From contig JAAYVG010000014.1 of the NCBI GenBank assembly GCA_012517285.1, positions 26,040 through 90,039 of the forward strand: a DNA stretch of 64,000 nt, in the 5' to 3' direction. Source of the stretch: Elusimicrobiota bacterium. Lineage in GTDB: Bacteria > Elusimicrobiota > Elusimicrobia > Elusimicrobiales > UBA9959. Below, piece by piece: positions 47,832 through 57,776 of the stretch. Position numbers and translations under genes: made by a program. Under the pieces are notes generated by a model that worked only from the letters and a program-made list of their open reading frames with translations, was not told where the DNA came from and did not search any database. Numbering within the stretch: position 1 is the first letter of the stretch; each line of letters starts with the position of its first letter.

Positions 47832-49043
47832 ATGGTTTATTTATTATCATCTATTATAGCCTTTCTTCTCATAATACTCTTTATTGTTCTTAACAGGCTT
47901 TACAATCTAAAATTGGCATCTTTGAAAAATAAGAAATCATCATCACCAAATGTTAAGAAGATACTCAGCAAGTTTGATGAGCTTTTGCTGGATATGATTG
48001 CTGTCCATGATTCTGGTATCAAGGGTGTTCCTGCAGGAAAAGAGGGTGAGTTTTATAAAATGGCTCTTTTAAGAGCCTGTGATATAGTTGGTTCTGATCG
48101 TGGTTCAATAATGATATATAACAATGATGATGGTCTGCTTCACATAATAGCATCACGTGGGATTTCAGATGAGCTTGTGGAGAAGATAAAATTAAAGCCC
48201 GGAACAGGAGTTGCAGGAAGGGCTTTTGAAAAGGGTGAGATAATATTTGTTACGAACCCTGAGAAAAATCCTGATTATGATGGTTATATGGGTTATGATG
48301 AACAGACAGAACCGTTTGTAGCTGTTCCGCTTAAAATAAAAGATTCAACAGTTGGTGTATTAAATATTCATCTTCCAAAAACAAAGAATAATTTCACAGA
48401 TCTGGAGTTAAAGTTCTTGAGCATTCTTGCCGGTGAAATATCCATAATGGCAGAGAACATAAATCTTTATCAAAGTATAGAAAAATTCTATTTTGAGCTG
48501 GTTCAGACGCTTGCCAAGACTATAGATGCAAAGGATTCTTACACTGGCAGTCATGCTATTACAGCAAGGAACAGAGCTAAAAAGCTTGCCGAGAGAATGA
48601 ACATTCCTGAGAAGTTTATAAAAAATATTGAGTATGCTGCTATTCTACATGACATAGGAAAGATTGGTATAGATGACAGGATAATAACAAAGCCAGCTAA
48701 GCTTACGGATGAGGAATATGCTCAGATAAAAAAGCATCCCGAGATTGCATATGATATACTCTCGCCTATAGAATTTTTATCTATAGTGGCAAAAATAATT
48801 TTATATCATCATGAATGGTTCAATGGTAATGGATATCCTGAGGGACTCAAGGCTGAGGAGATTCCACTCGGTTCCAGAATAATAAGCGTAATAGATGCAT
48901 GGGATGCAATGACATCCGACAGGCCTTATAGAAAAGCTCTTAAAAAAGAGGATGCAATAAATGAATTAAAAAATGGGGCAGGAAAACAATTTGATCCAGA
49001 TGTTGTTGATGCCTTTTTAAAATTGATTGAGGAAGAAGAGTAG
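47832..49043 (+). CDS. GAF and HD-GYP domain protein, putative c-di-GMP phosphodiesterase
   Basis: 'KPGTGVAGRAFEKGEIIFV' GAF; 'YAAILHDIGKIGIDDRIITKPAKLTDEEY' and 'HHEWFNGNGYPEGLKAEEIPLGSRIISVIDAWDAMTSDRPYR' HD-GYP; first ATG at 47832 preferred (track start 47787). Confidence 0.92.
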   Translation: MVYLLSSIIAFLLIILFIVLNRLYNLKLASLKNKKSSSPNVKKILSKFDELLLDMIAVHDSGIKGVPAGKEGEFYKMALLRACDIVGSDRGSIMIYNNDDGLLHIIASRGISDELVEKIKLKPGTGVAGRAFEKGEIIFVTNPEKNPDYDGYMGYDEQTEPFVAVPLKIKDSTVGVLNIHLPKTKNNFTDLELKFLSILAGEISIMAENINLYQSIEKFYFELVQTLAKTIDAKDSYTGSHAITARNRAKKLAERMNIPEKFIKNIEYAAILHDIGKIGIDDRIITKPAKLTDEEYAQIKKHPEIAYDILSPIEFLSIVAKIILYHHEWFNGNGYPEGLKAEEIPLGSRIISVIDAWDAMTSDRPYRKALKKEDAINELKNGAGKQFDPDVVDAFLKLIEEEE

Positions 49044-49190
49044 GGTGACACTGAAAAAGTGGTAAAAACTGCATGCTTTTTTTAATATTAGATATCAAAA
49101 ACCTTGCAGTTTTGATATAAGTTTTTAAATCTTTTATGCAGTTTTTCATTTATAAAATCTCCACCGTTAGGCTTTTTTCAGTGTCCCCTA
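49041..49190. mobile_element. Minimal MITE-like element (~146 bp plus TA duplication)
   Basis: TA|GGGTGACACTGAAAAAG ... CTTTTTTCAGTGTCCCC|TA; reverse complement matches the left arm of the 3849-4443 element. Confidence 0.8.
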
Positions 49191-49195
49191 AGTAG

Positions 49196-50332
49196 GTGAC
49201 TGTGCTTTTTATTGTAGGAACACCGATAGGAAATTTTAAGGACATAACTCTAAGAGCTCTTGACACAATAAAAGAGTGTGATGTTGTATTTTGTGAGGAT
49301 ACAAGGGAAACACTGAAGCTTTTAAACCATTATTCAATATCAAAACCACTTTTCAGATACAACGATCATGTAGAGGATAGCATATCAAAGATATTCGATT
49401 TTTTAAAATCACAGAAAAAGGTCTGTCTTATATCGGATGGGGGAATGCCAAACATATCTGATCCGGGTGCTGTTATAATAAAAAAGGCAAGGGAAAACAA
49501 TATTAAAGTTGAGGTGATAGGTGGGGTCAGTGCTGTCATAAATGCAATAAGTGGTAGTGGGCTTGATGGTAGTGGTTTTATATTTCTTGGGTTTCTTCAG
49601 AGAACTGAATCAAAGATGATAAAGGAACTAAACAGAGCCTTTATGCAGGGTTTGCCTGTTGTGATCTATGAATCACCTTATAGATTGGTCGATTTTTTAA
49701 AAACCGTGTCAAAAAATTTTAATAATATCAGCGTGATCGTGGTAAGGGAAATGACAAAGATCTATGAGGAGTGGATTTCTGGAGATATCAATGATGTCAT
49801 AGAACAGATAAATAGAAAAGGTTCTTTGAAGGGTGAGATAACAGTAGTTCTGTCAAAATCTAAAGAGAAAGGGATTGATATGGTTGGTAGTATTGGTTTT
49901 CTTTGCACAGCAAACACCTGCCGAAGCTTTATGGCACACTATTATGCGGTTAAAAAATCTTCTGAAAAGGGCGTTAAAATATCAATCTCATCTGCAGGAA
50001 TAATTGCAGGTGATTCTGTATCAGATAATGCTGTAGCAGTTTTAGAAAAAGAGGGTATAAAAAATATTTTTCATACTCCAAATCAAATGGATTGGAACTT
50101 TATGGAGAAAAATGATTTGATACTCGTTATGACGAGGAAGCACAGGGAGATAATAAAAAATCTTTTTCCTCAGTATGAAAAAAAAGTTTTTACACTTCTT
50201 GGCTATGCGGGGCTTGGTGGAGGAGATGTATATGACCCGTATGGTAAAAACTATTCTGAGTATGAAAGAGTTTTTGAACAGATAAAAAAAGCGATTGATA
50301 CAATAATTGACAATTTAAGCAAATCAACATAA
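49196..50332 (+). CDS. Fusion: RsmI-type 16S rRNA methyltransferase plus low-molecular-weight protein phosphatase domain
   Basis: N-terminal 'LFIVGTPIGNFKDITLRALDTIKECDVVFCEDTRET' (RsmI); C-terminal 'IGFLCTANTCRSFMA' (CX5R) and 'DVYDPYGKNYSEYERVFEQI' (LMWPTP Asp loop). Confidence 0.88.
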   Translation: MTVLFIVGTPIGNFKDITLRALDTIKECDVVFCEDTRETLKLLNHYSISKPLFRYNDHVEDSISKIFDFLKSQKKVCLISDGGMPNISDPGAVIIKKARENNIKVEVIGGVSAVINAISGSGLDGSGFIFLGFLQRTESKMIKELNRAFMQGLPVVIYESPYRLVDFLKTVSKNFNNISVIVVREMTKIYEEWISGDINDVIEQINRKGSLKGEITVVLSKSKEKGIDMVGSIGFLCTANTCRSFMAHYYAVKKSSEKGVKISISSAGIIAGDSVSDNAVAVLEKEGIKNIFHTPNQMDWNFMEKNDLILVMTRKHREIIKNLFPQYEKKVFTLLGYAGLGGGDVYDPYGKNYSEYERVFEQIKKAIDTIIDNLSKST

Positions 50333-50488
50333 TTTATCTGATTTTTATTCGTTTACATCCTTATGATAAAATTATAAAATGTTATTAGCAGTTGTATAAG
50401 AGAGATAATAATCATAGCAGAAGAAAGGAGTTCGGTAAGAGAGATTTTTAAATGACAACCTTTCACTGCACACTGTTATGGAGGTTTT

Positions 50489-51730
50489 ATGTATGAAACA
50501 ATAAAGCAAATTGACAGAGAAGTTTATGATGCCATGATTGGAGAGCTTACAAGACAGCAGAATAAGTTAGAGCTCATAGCGTCTGAGAACTATACATCAA
50601 GAGCTGTTCTTGAAGCACTTGGAAGTGTTTTAACAAACAAGTATGCTGAGGGATATCCGGGGAAGAGATATTATGGTGGATGTGAGTGGGTGGATGTTGT
50701 TGAAAGACTTGCAATAAAAAGGGCAAAAGATCTTTTTAAGGCAGAGCATGCAAATGTTCAACCTCACAGTGGGACACAGGCAAATATAACCTCATATATG
50801 GCACTCATTAAGCCGGGTGATAAGGTTATGGGATTAAATCTTTCTCATGGTGGTCATCTTTCACACGGTAGTCCTCTTAATTTTTCAGGCAAATATTTTA
50901 AGATAATAAGCATCAATGTAAACAAGGACACAGAACTAATAGACTATGATGAGATGGAGAAAACTATAGAAAAGGAAAAGCCAAAGTTAATAATGGCTGG
51001 CGCATCAAACTATTCAAGAATATGGGACTGGAAGAGGATAAAGCAGATGGCCGATAACTGGAAGTGCTATTTAGTCTGTGATATCGCTCATTATGCAGGG
51101 CTTATTGCTGCAGGTGTTTATCCTTCACCTGTTGAATATGCTGATGTTGTTACGACTACTACACACAAGACGTTGAGAGGTCCAAGAGGTGGTCTTATAC
51201 TTTCAAAAAAAGTTTATTCAAAATCTGTTGATAAGTCAAACTTCCCTGGCAATCAGGGCGGTCCTCTTATGCATACTATAAGTGCTAAGGCAGTTTGTTT
51301 TGGTGAAGCATTGAAGCCTGAGTTCGTTGAGTATCAGAAACAGGTTATATCAAATGCTAAAAAGTTAGCAAAGGAATTGGAATCAAAGGGATACAGAATA
51401 GTTTCAGGTGGGACAGATTCTCACCTTTTTTCGCTTGATCTAAGGGCAAAACATATCACAGGTAAGGATGCAGAAGAGGCACTCGATAAAGCAGGAATAA
51501 CTGTCAACAAGAATACGATCCCTTATGACCCAGAGCCTCCAATGGTAACAAGTGGTGTAAGAATTGGAACACCTGCTGTTACAACAAGAGGTATGAGGGA
51601 AAATGAGATGGAAGAGATAGCAACCTATATAGATGAGGCAATAACTCATAAGGATGATGAGTCTTTCCTGAAAGCTTTGAGTGAGAAGGTTAAAGGGCTT
51701 ACAAAAAGATTCCCAATTTACAACGATTAA
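50489..51730 (+). CDS. glyA: Serine hydroxymethyltransferase
   Basis: '[45 protein letters not shown]', '[17 protein letters not shown]'. Confidence 0.98.
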   Translation: MYETIKQIDREVYDAMIGELTRQQNKLELIASENYTSRAVLEALGSVLTNKYAEGYPGKRYYGGCEWVDVVERLAIKRAKDLFKAEHANVQPHSGTQANITSYMALIKPGDKVMGLNLSHGGHLSHGSPLNFSGKYFKIISINVNKDTELIDYDEMEKTIEKEKPKLIMAGASNYSRIWDWKRIKQMADNWKCYLVCDIAHYAGLIAAGVYPSPVEYADVVTTTTHKTLRGPRGGLILSKKVYSKSVDKSNFPGNQGGPLMHTISAKAVCFGEALKPEFVEYQKQVISNAKKLAKELESKGYRIVSGGTDSHLFSLDLRAKHITGKDAEEALDKAGITVNKNTIPYDPEPPMVTSGVRIGTPAVTTRGMRENEMEEIATYIDEAITHKDDESFLKALSEKVKGLTKRFPIYND

Positions 51731-51910
51731 AAGCTTTTGGAAATATTTTGGATATTTAAATTATTTGCTTAACAACTATCTAAAATCAATTGTTGAGTTG
51801 TCTGTTGTTATGGTAATATTTGTATAGTTAAAAGGAGTATAGTCAATATACAGAAATGCTATTCTTTTTGTGTTTAGTTTAATTTCTGTTTATTATGGTA
51901 GAATAATATT

Positions 51911-53071
51911 ATGCCATCAAAAGTATTAATAGTTGACGATGATGCTCATCTCAGAGAGACACTTCATGACCTTCTCGAGATGGAAGGCTATGAGGTTTTT
52001 GAGGCTGCAAGTGGGGCTGAGGCTATGAGCCTTGTTGCATCTGATTTTTACCATGTTATCTTGATGGATTTTAATTTAACTGATAAAACAGGCATAGAGG
52101 TGATAAAGGATATAAGAAAGCTTAACAAGGACAGTCAGATTCTTATGATGACTGCCCACGCTTCACTTGATACAGCTGTCAGGGCAATACAGGAGTCGGT
52201 GTATGACTTCCTTATAAAACCAGTGGATTTTAATTATCTGAGAAATGCTATAAGAAGGGCTGAGGACAAGCTGAGGCTTGAGCAGGAGAATGAAAGATTG
52301 TTGAGGGTTTTACAGGAACAGAACAAGGAGCTTGACAGACTCAACAATATGAAATCAAAATTTCTTTCTATGGCAAGCCATGATTTATCAAATGCGCTTA
52401 TGACATTGGAGATAAGTTTTGAGATGCTTGCATCCTCCATAAAGGATCCTACTGATGATCAGAAAAAAAAGATGGAGTTTATAAATACAAGCATACAACA
52501 GATAACAAGGCTTGTTGGAGATCTTGTCGATTGGGCATCAATAGAGCAAGGAAAGTTCAGGCTTGAGAAAAATTATTTTGATATGGACAAGCTTGTGGAT
52601 TCGTTGATAGTTGGCCCTAAGGCGAGGGCATCACAAAAAAATATAGATGTGAGTGTAGAAGTAATACCTGATGGATTGAAAATGGTTGCGGCTGATAAAA
52701 GAAGAATAAGTCAGGTCATATTAAATTTGCTCGAAAATGCCATAAGACATACTCAAAGGGATGGACGAATAGTTGTAAGGGTTGAGAAGATGAAGGATGA
52801 GGATGGAGTCTGTGTTAGTGTTATTGACAATGGTGAGGGAATACCTGCAGAAGTCCTTAGCAATCTATTCCAGAGTTTTTATCAGCCGCCAGGTTCAAAG
52901 GCAGGGCACGGAAGATTAGGTCTTGGTCTCTCCATATCAAAGGAAATAGTTCAGTCACATGGCGGAAGAATATGGGTGGAGTCAGAGGGACAGGGAAAGG
53001 GAGCTTCTTTTAAGTTTGTCTTGCCATTTGCGAAAGAGGGAGAGATTGAAAACAAACAAGAAAGCAATTGA
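51911..53071 (+). CDS. Response regulator receiver-histidine kinase hybrid
   Basis: Receiver 'KVLIVDDDAHLRETL...VILMDFNLTDKTGIEV'; HisKA 'FLSMASHDLSNALM'; HATPase 'LLENAIRHTQ' and 'GLGLSISKEIVQSHGG'. Confidence 0.93.
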   Translation: MPSKVLIVDDDAHLRETLHDLLEMEGYEVFEAASGAEAMSLVASDFYHVILMDFNLTDKTGIEVIKDIRKLNKDSQILMMTAHASLDTAVRAIQESVYDFLIKPVDFNYLRNAIRRAEDKLRLEQENERLLRVLQEQNKELDRLNNMKSKFLSMASHDLSNALMTLEISFEMLASSIKDPTDDQKKKMEFINTSIQQITRLVGDLVDWASIEQGKFRLEKNYFDMDKLVDSLIVGPKARASQKNIDVSVEVIPDGLKMVAADKRRISQVILNLLENAIRHTQRDGRIVVRVEKMKDEDGVCVSVIDNGEGIPAEVLSNLFQSFYQPPGSKAGHGRLGLGLSISKEIVQSHGGRIWVESEGQGKGASFKFVLPFAKEGEIENKQESN

Positions 53072-53108
53072 TCTGTGATAATTTTATAATCTGTTTCAGG
53101 AGGTTTTT

Positions 53109-53762
53109 ATGTCAAAGGTAGTAACGGTTCTTTTAGCTGATGATCAGACACTTTTTAGAGAGGGTTTGAAGGATTTGCTTGAGGATGAAAAGGGTATTAA
53201 GGTTGTTGGTGAAGCAAAGACAGGTCCTGAGGCTGTGGAGATGGTCAGAAGGCTCAAGCCTGATGTTGTTCTTATGGATATAAAGATTCCTCTGATGGAT
53301 GGTATTTCAGCAACAAAGATAATAAGAAGTAAATTTCCTGAGACAAATGTGATAATACTTTCAAGCTATGAAGATGAGGCTCATATAACGGAGGCTGTTT
53401 CTGCTGGTGCAAATGGCTATCTTTCAAAGATGCTTCCTGCGAGTGATCTGGTAAATGCACTTAAAACATTTACAAGTGAATCGGTTATGATTCCTCAACC
53501 CATAATGAACAAGCTTATAAATGGATTGAGACAAGGGGTATCAAAGGACTCACCTGAGACACTGACTCAGACTGAAATGAAGGTAATGACGCTCTTGGGC
53601 AAGGGAAAATCAAACAAAGAAATAGCAAGTGAGCTTAACTGCAGTGTGAAAACAGTTAAGAACCATTTAAACAGTATCTTTAACAAGTTGGGTGTTACAA
53701 ACAGGACCGAGGCTGTTATCAAAGCAATTGAAAGAGGTCTTATTTCCACAGATAATCAGTAA
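53109..53762 (+). CDS. NarL/FixJ-family response regulator
   Basis: 'VLLADDQTLFREGLKDLL...DVVLMDIKIPLMDG' and LuxR HTH 'LTQTEMKVMTLLGKGKSNKEIASELNCSVKTVKNHLNSIFNKLGVTNRTEA'. Confidence 0.96.
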   Translation: MSKVVTVLLADDQTLFREGLKDLLEDEKGIKVVGEAKTGPEAVEMVRRLKPDVVLMDIKIPLMDGISATKIIRSKFPETNVIILSSYEDEAHITEAVSAGANGYLSKMLPASDLVNALKTFTSESVMIPQPIMNKLINGLRQGVSKDSPETLTQTEMKVMTLLGKGKSNKEIASELNCSVKTVKNHLNSIFNKLGVTNRTEAVIKAIERGLISTDNQ

Positions 53763-53818
53763 GGTTATTTTTCTATATTAATATTGAAAATTATGATATT
53801 TAGTGCTATATAATAGAT

Positions 53819-53995
53819 ATGAGGAATAATTCTGCTTTTATAAAAAGAAAGGCTCAGGCAACTGTGGAATATTTGTTGCTTCTTGCTATGGTTGCTGGTG
53901 GGGTTATAATATTTTTTGCGCTTTTTTACAGAAAGATAGTAGGGGTTTTTTTTACAATAGTTGGACTTGTGCTTGGTGCAGGAACACCACAGTAG
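53819..53995 (+). CDS. Small Flp/TadE-type pilin-like protein (58 aa)
   Basis: MRNNSAFIKRKAQATVEYLLLLAMVAGGVIIFFALFYRKIVGVFFTIVGLVLGAGTPQ; prepilin-like K-A-Q-x-x-V-E-Y start; below the ORF-track length cut. Confidence 0.65.
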   Translation: MRNNSAFIKRKAQATVEYLLLLAMVAGGVIIFFALFYRKIVGVFFTIVGLVLGAGTPQ

Positions 53996-54004
53996 GATTT
54001 ATAT

Positions 54005-55126
54005 ATGAAAAGAAAAGCTCAGTTATTATTGCCATCTGTTTTAGTAATACCATCGCTTTTGATTTTTATCTATCTTCTTTATGAAACCACAAAGCTTTCG
54101 CGCGAGAAAATAAGGACACAGTTTGCTTTGGATTCGGCTGCATTTATACAGATGCAGGATTATACAAACTTTTTAAACAGAACAGCCTATGTCGATGGAG
54201 CATTTCCTTACAGAATATTTAAACAGGAATGGGATTGTAAGACGCAAACTGATTATCTTCAAAGAACTGATGACAATGGAAATGCCTGTCCATATTCAAT
54301 GTTTTATGAAATAGGAGCTTTTCCTGGTTGGAGCGGTGATGTCATAGGTCAGGATCCGAGCGGAAGTGTTTTTGATAACTCTGATAAATGGGAGATAAAG
54401 TATAATGACCAGCCAACAGAGCTTGTAGAGAATCCGCGACAGTCAAATCTTAACACAGCAAACCCTGATTTTGGAGAACAGCTGACATTCATAAACCCTA
54501 AGCAGGCCCAGAAAATTTATATATTCTGGGATCCTTCCGTTAACTATTATAAATTTTATGCTCAGGTTTATCTCACGCTCGGAACAATAGAAGAATCTCA
54601 GTTTGCTGTTTTCCAGAGACTTACGGATAAAATGAATTTTTACAGGAAGTCTTTTTATTTAAATGCTGCCAACCAGAGTTGTCTTGATAACCCGGATAGC
54701 TGTGGCAGTGAGTCTCTTGGGGGCTCTGGTATAAGAAAGTGGAACAGAAACAGCGATGTTAAGTTCCATTATATTAAATCAATAAAGTGGTGGGCTAAGT
54801 ATTATGTTGGAGGGCTTCCTCCTTATGAAATAGCAAAGACTGATCCTCCTATTGAATTTCCTAATCCCGGCATTTTTCAGCTTACTACTGTAGATCCTTC
54901 ACTACTCAAACAGATTGGTATGGGTTATCAGCTTTATCAGCCGGTAGATGCTGGTAAAAATTATTTCAATGTTGATTTTAACTCAAAGGGATGGAAGGAG
55001 TGCTCAGACCAGTCAAAGCCATGTGTGCATTCTGCTATAACCTCTCAGTGCCCAAGTCTTACATCTGGCAATAACTGTCTCTGGCCGAACCCTACCCCTA
55101 AGTATCAGACAAGGCTTTATCCTTAA
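54005..55126 (+). CDS. TadG-like pilus assembly/secreted protein
   Basis: 'MKRKAQLLLPSVLVIPSLLIFIYLLYETTKLSREKIRTQFALDSAAF' N-terminal TM helix typical of TadE/TadG proteins. Confidence 0.55.
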   Translation: MKRKAQLLLPSVLVIPSLLIFIYLLYETTKLSREKIRTQFALDSAAFIQMQDYTNFLNRTAYVDGAFPYRIFKQEWDCKTQTDYLQRTDDNGNACPYSMFYEIGAFPGWSGDVIGQDPSGSVFDNSDKWEIKYNDQPTELVENPRQSNLNTANPDFGEQLTFINPKQAQKIYIFWDPSVNYYKFYAQVYLTLGTIEESQFAVFQRLTDKMNFYRKSFYLNAANQSCLDNPDSCGSESLGGSGIRKWNRNSDVKFHYIKSIKWWAKYYVGGLPPYEIAKTDPPIEFPNPGIFQLTTVDPSLLKQIGMGYQLYQPVDAGKNYFNVDFNSKGWKECSDQSKPCVHSAITSQCPSLTSGNNCLWPNPTPKYQTRLYP

Positions 55127-55229
55127 TTTGCGAAGGGAGGACAGAAGTGAGAGGTTAGAAGGCAGAATTTAAAAGAATTACTTATTTATCTGTCTTCTGG
55201 TAACTCTTAACTGTGCGAGGTAGAGTTTT

Positions 55230-55793
55230 ATGAGAATTGTGTGTGATAAAATAAAAAAAAGGACTTCACAGGCGATGACTGAGGTCGTTCTTTTATTCCC
55301 TGTTTTTATTATAATTCTATTTTTCACTGCTAAAATTTTTGCAGTTCTTGTCCTTATACAGAAGATGGAGATAGCAGCATATTATTCTGCGAGAAGATGG
55401 CAATTGGAATCACATCTATCAACACAGTATGCAAATGGGTGGGATGAAAGCTTTTTGAAAAAGGATATAAAGGACAAGGTGGCAGAATACATTGGTTTTA
55501 ATTCTTCATCTGTTAAAAAATTTTTAAATCTTCAGGACAGTGGTCTTGAGTTAGATGTTCAGAGAACTCAGGTATGGAATGTGGTTACAATAAGGGTTCG
55601 TACAAACCCTGCCGGTATAGCACTGCTTTGCAAATATCCAAAGCAGGCTGTCTGTGTTGATCAGTTTCAGAATAAGTACTGTGATTCAGGTTATGACTAT
55701 ATATGCACAGGTGGTAAGGCTCTTGAGGTTGTTAAGTATGTTCCAAACAGGGATAGGCCTATTGCGTTTGTTTTGCCCGGTTTGCAGGATTGA
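55230..55793 (+). CDS. TadE-like protein
   Basis: 'KKRTSQAMTEVVLLFPVFIIILFFTAKIFAVLVLIQKMEIAAYYSARRWQ'. Confidence 0.65.
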   Translation: MRIVCDKIKKRTSQAMTEVVLLFPVFIIILFFTAKIFAVLVLIQKMEIAAYYSARRWQLESHLSTQYANGWDESFLKKDIKDKVAEYIGFNSSSVKKFLNLQDSGLELDVQRTQVWNVVTIRVRTNPAGIALLCKYPKQAVCVDQFQNKYCDSGYDYICTGGKALEVVKYVPNRDRPIAFVLPGLQD

Positions 55794-57427
55794 TACCTTT
55801 TATGCTCTGGTACAGAATAAAATTATTCTTAAAAAAAAATTGGATTGTCATAACTGTAATACTGCTTATTGTCGTATCTATAGTCCTTCCTGTATTTTAT
55901 TTATCAAAGATGGAAGCAAACACCAGAAGATACATAATGGGGATAAATATAGCCTCTATGCCTTGGGCAATTCTTCAAACACTTATATTTGTTGGTTTCT
56001 TGTATCTTCTTCAGTATGGCGGTGGGTTTTCAAGGTTTAAAAAAGCTAAAGTAAAATCTGATAATGTCAATGTAAAGTTTTCAGATATAGTTGGTCTTGA
56101 TGAAGCAAAAAGAGAGGCATGGGAGGTTGTTGAGCTTATAAAAGATAGGAAGAGGGTTAACAAAATAGGTGGCAAGATAATAAAGGGGGTTTTGCTTGTT
56201 GGACCTCCGGGATGTGGTAAAACTATGCTTGCAAAGGCCATAGCAACTGAATCAGATGTGCCACTTTTATCGGTTGCTGGTTCAGAGTTTACAGAGATAT
56301 TTGTTGGTGTTGGTGCGGCAAGGGTGAGAAAACTTTTTTCTGAGGCAAGATATACCGCTCATGCTTATGGAGCTTGTATAATTTTTATAGATGAGTTAGA
56401 GGTCATAGGCAGAAGAAGGATACTTTATGATGCATTTGGTGGTGGATCAGAGACCAACTCAACACAGAATCAGCTTCTTGTGGAGATGGATGGTTTAAGC
56501 GATGATGATGCAAATGTTATAGTTTTTGGGGCTACAAATGCCTATGAAGGAATACTTGATGAAGCCCTTTTAAGGCCTGGCAGATTTGATAGAAAAATAT
56601 TTGTTGGAAAACCAAATCTTATAGAAAGGGAAAAGTTGTTTGGATATTATTTAAGCAAGGTCAAATATGATGCATCTGTTGATATAGCAAGGCTTGCGAG
56701 AAAGGCTGTTTATAAAACTCCTGCTGAAATAGAAAACATTGTAAAAGAATCTGCTCTTATAGCTGTAAGAAATAACAGAGATGTAATAACATATACTGAT
56801 ATAACTCAGGCTATTGAGAGGATAGAGCTTGGGTTTGCACATAAACTCATCATGACACCGAGGGAAAGGGAGATGACGGCATACCATGAGGCTGGTCATC
56901 TGGTTCTGCTTTATCTGACACATCCTGCAAGGGATGTCTTCAAGGTTTCAATACTCAGTCGTGGTTCATCGTTGGGGGTTGTTCACTCAATGCCAAAGGA
57001 AGAGTTGTATACTCAGGATAGGGAGTCATTACTGGCAAGCATAAGGGTTTCACTCGGTGGTTATGTGAGTGAAAAAATAAAATACTCAACAACAAGCGAT
57101 GGAGTGTCATCAGATTTTATAAATGTTACTGAGCTTGCTCATAATATGGTATGGAGACTTGGTATGGGCAACAGCGATTATATAGGAAACTTTACTGTTA
57201 TACCAGAGTCAGAGCTTTCTGATGAGCTTGCTTCAAGGCTTAATATGGAGGCAATAGCTATTGTTCAGAGTGAATCTAAAAATGCAGAGAAGGTTTTAAA
57301 AGATCACTGGGAGATAGTTGAGCATTTCGTAAAACTTCTTCTTGAAAAGGACGAGTTAGAATACGATGATATAGTGGATGTCTTTAAGAAATATGGTATA
57401 AACAGATCCCCTCTTATTGAAGAATAA
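55790..57427 (+). CDS. FtsH-family AAA+ membrane metalloprotease
   Basis: 'VKFSDIVGLDEAKREAWEVVELIKD', 'LLVGPPGCGKTMLAKAIA', 'LLRPGRFDRKIFVGKPN', zinc site 'AYHEAGHLV'. Confidence 0.92.
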   Translation: MIPFMLWYRIKLFLKKNWIVITVILLIVVSIVLPVFYLSKMEANTRRYIMGINIASMPWAILQTLIFVGFLYLLQYGGGFSRFKKAKVKSDNVNVKFSDIVGLDEAKREAWEVVELIKDRKRVNKIGGKIIKGVLLVGPPGCGKTMLAKAIATESDVPLLSVAGSEFTEIFVGVGAARVRKLFSEARYTAHAYGACIIFIDELEVIGRRRILYDAFGGGSETNSTQNQLLVEMDGLSDDDANVIVFGATNAYEGILDEALLRPGRFDRKIFVGKPNLIEREKLFGYYLSKVKYDASVDIARLARKAVYKTPAEIENIVKESALIAVRNNRDVITYTDITQAIERIELGFAHKLIMTPREREMTAYHEAGHLVLLYLTHPARDVFKVSILSRGSSLGVVHSMPKEELYTQDRESLLASIRVSLGGYVSEKIKYSTTSDGVSSDFINVTELAHNMVWRLGMGNSDYIGNFTVIPESELSDELASRLNMEAIAIVQSESKNAEKVLKDHWEIVEHFVKLLLEKDELEYDDIVDVFKKYGINRSPLIEE

Positions 57428-57454
57428 GAAAATTTATCTTTCACTTCTTTATTC

Positions 57455-57621
57455 CCGATTTCCGCATTTTTTAGTTAAAAAAACTTTTCTCATAGGGGAA
57501 TTTTGGGAACACCCCTTTTTCATGGGCACTACACATCGGCCTTACGGACTTTTTGGAAATTCTATCATTAAGAAAAAAAAATTACACATACCTCTTTTTA
57601 TTGAAAAAATGCAGAAATCGG
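57455..57621. repeat. Intergenic element with terminal inverted repeats (second family)
   Basis: CCGATTTCCGCATTTTTT ... AAAAAATGCAGAAATCGG; inner right part is the reverse complement of 63861-63957. Confidence 0.75.
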
Positions 57622-57776
57622 CAAGGGACAGATAAGGAAAATCATGACGACAATGGTTTTCTTAACATTTTTGAATGATTTGGCTGCCAACAGGTATTGT
57701 TTGAATGTTTATTAAATTTACACTCATTTTACATTAAATTTAAATGTTCTTTACTTAATTATGCAAAAATATATTT

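Noticed and set aside
50333-50488. Possible glycine or other riboswitch upstream of glyA
   Set aside because: No recognisable conserved riboswitch core seen by eye
55654-56040. 128-aa ORF overlapping TadE-like and FtsH-like genes
   Set aside because: Alternative frame across two better-supported coding regions
57417-57635. 72-aa ORF after the FtsH-like gene
   Set aside because: Coincides with the terminal-inverted-repeat element at 57455-57621
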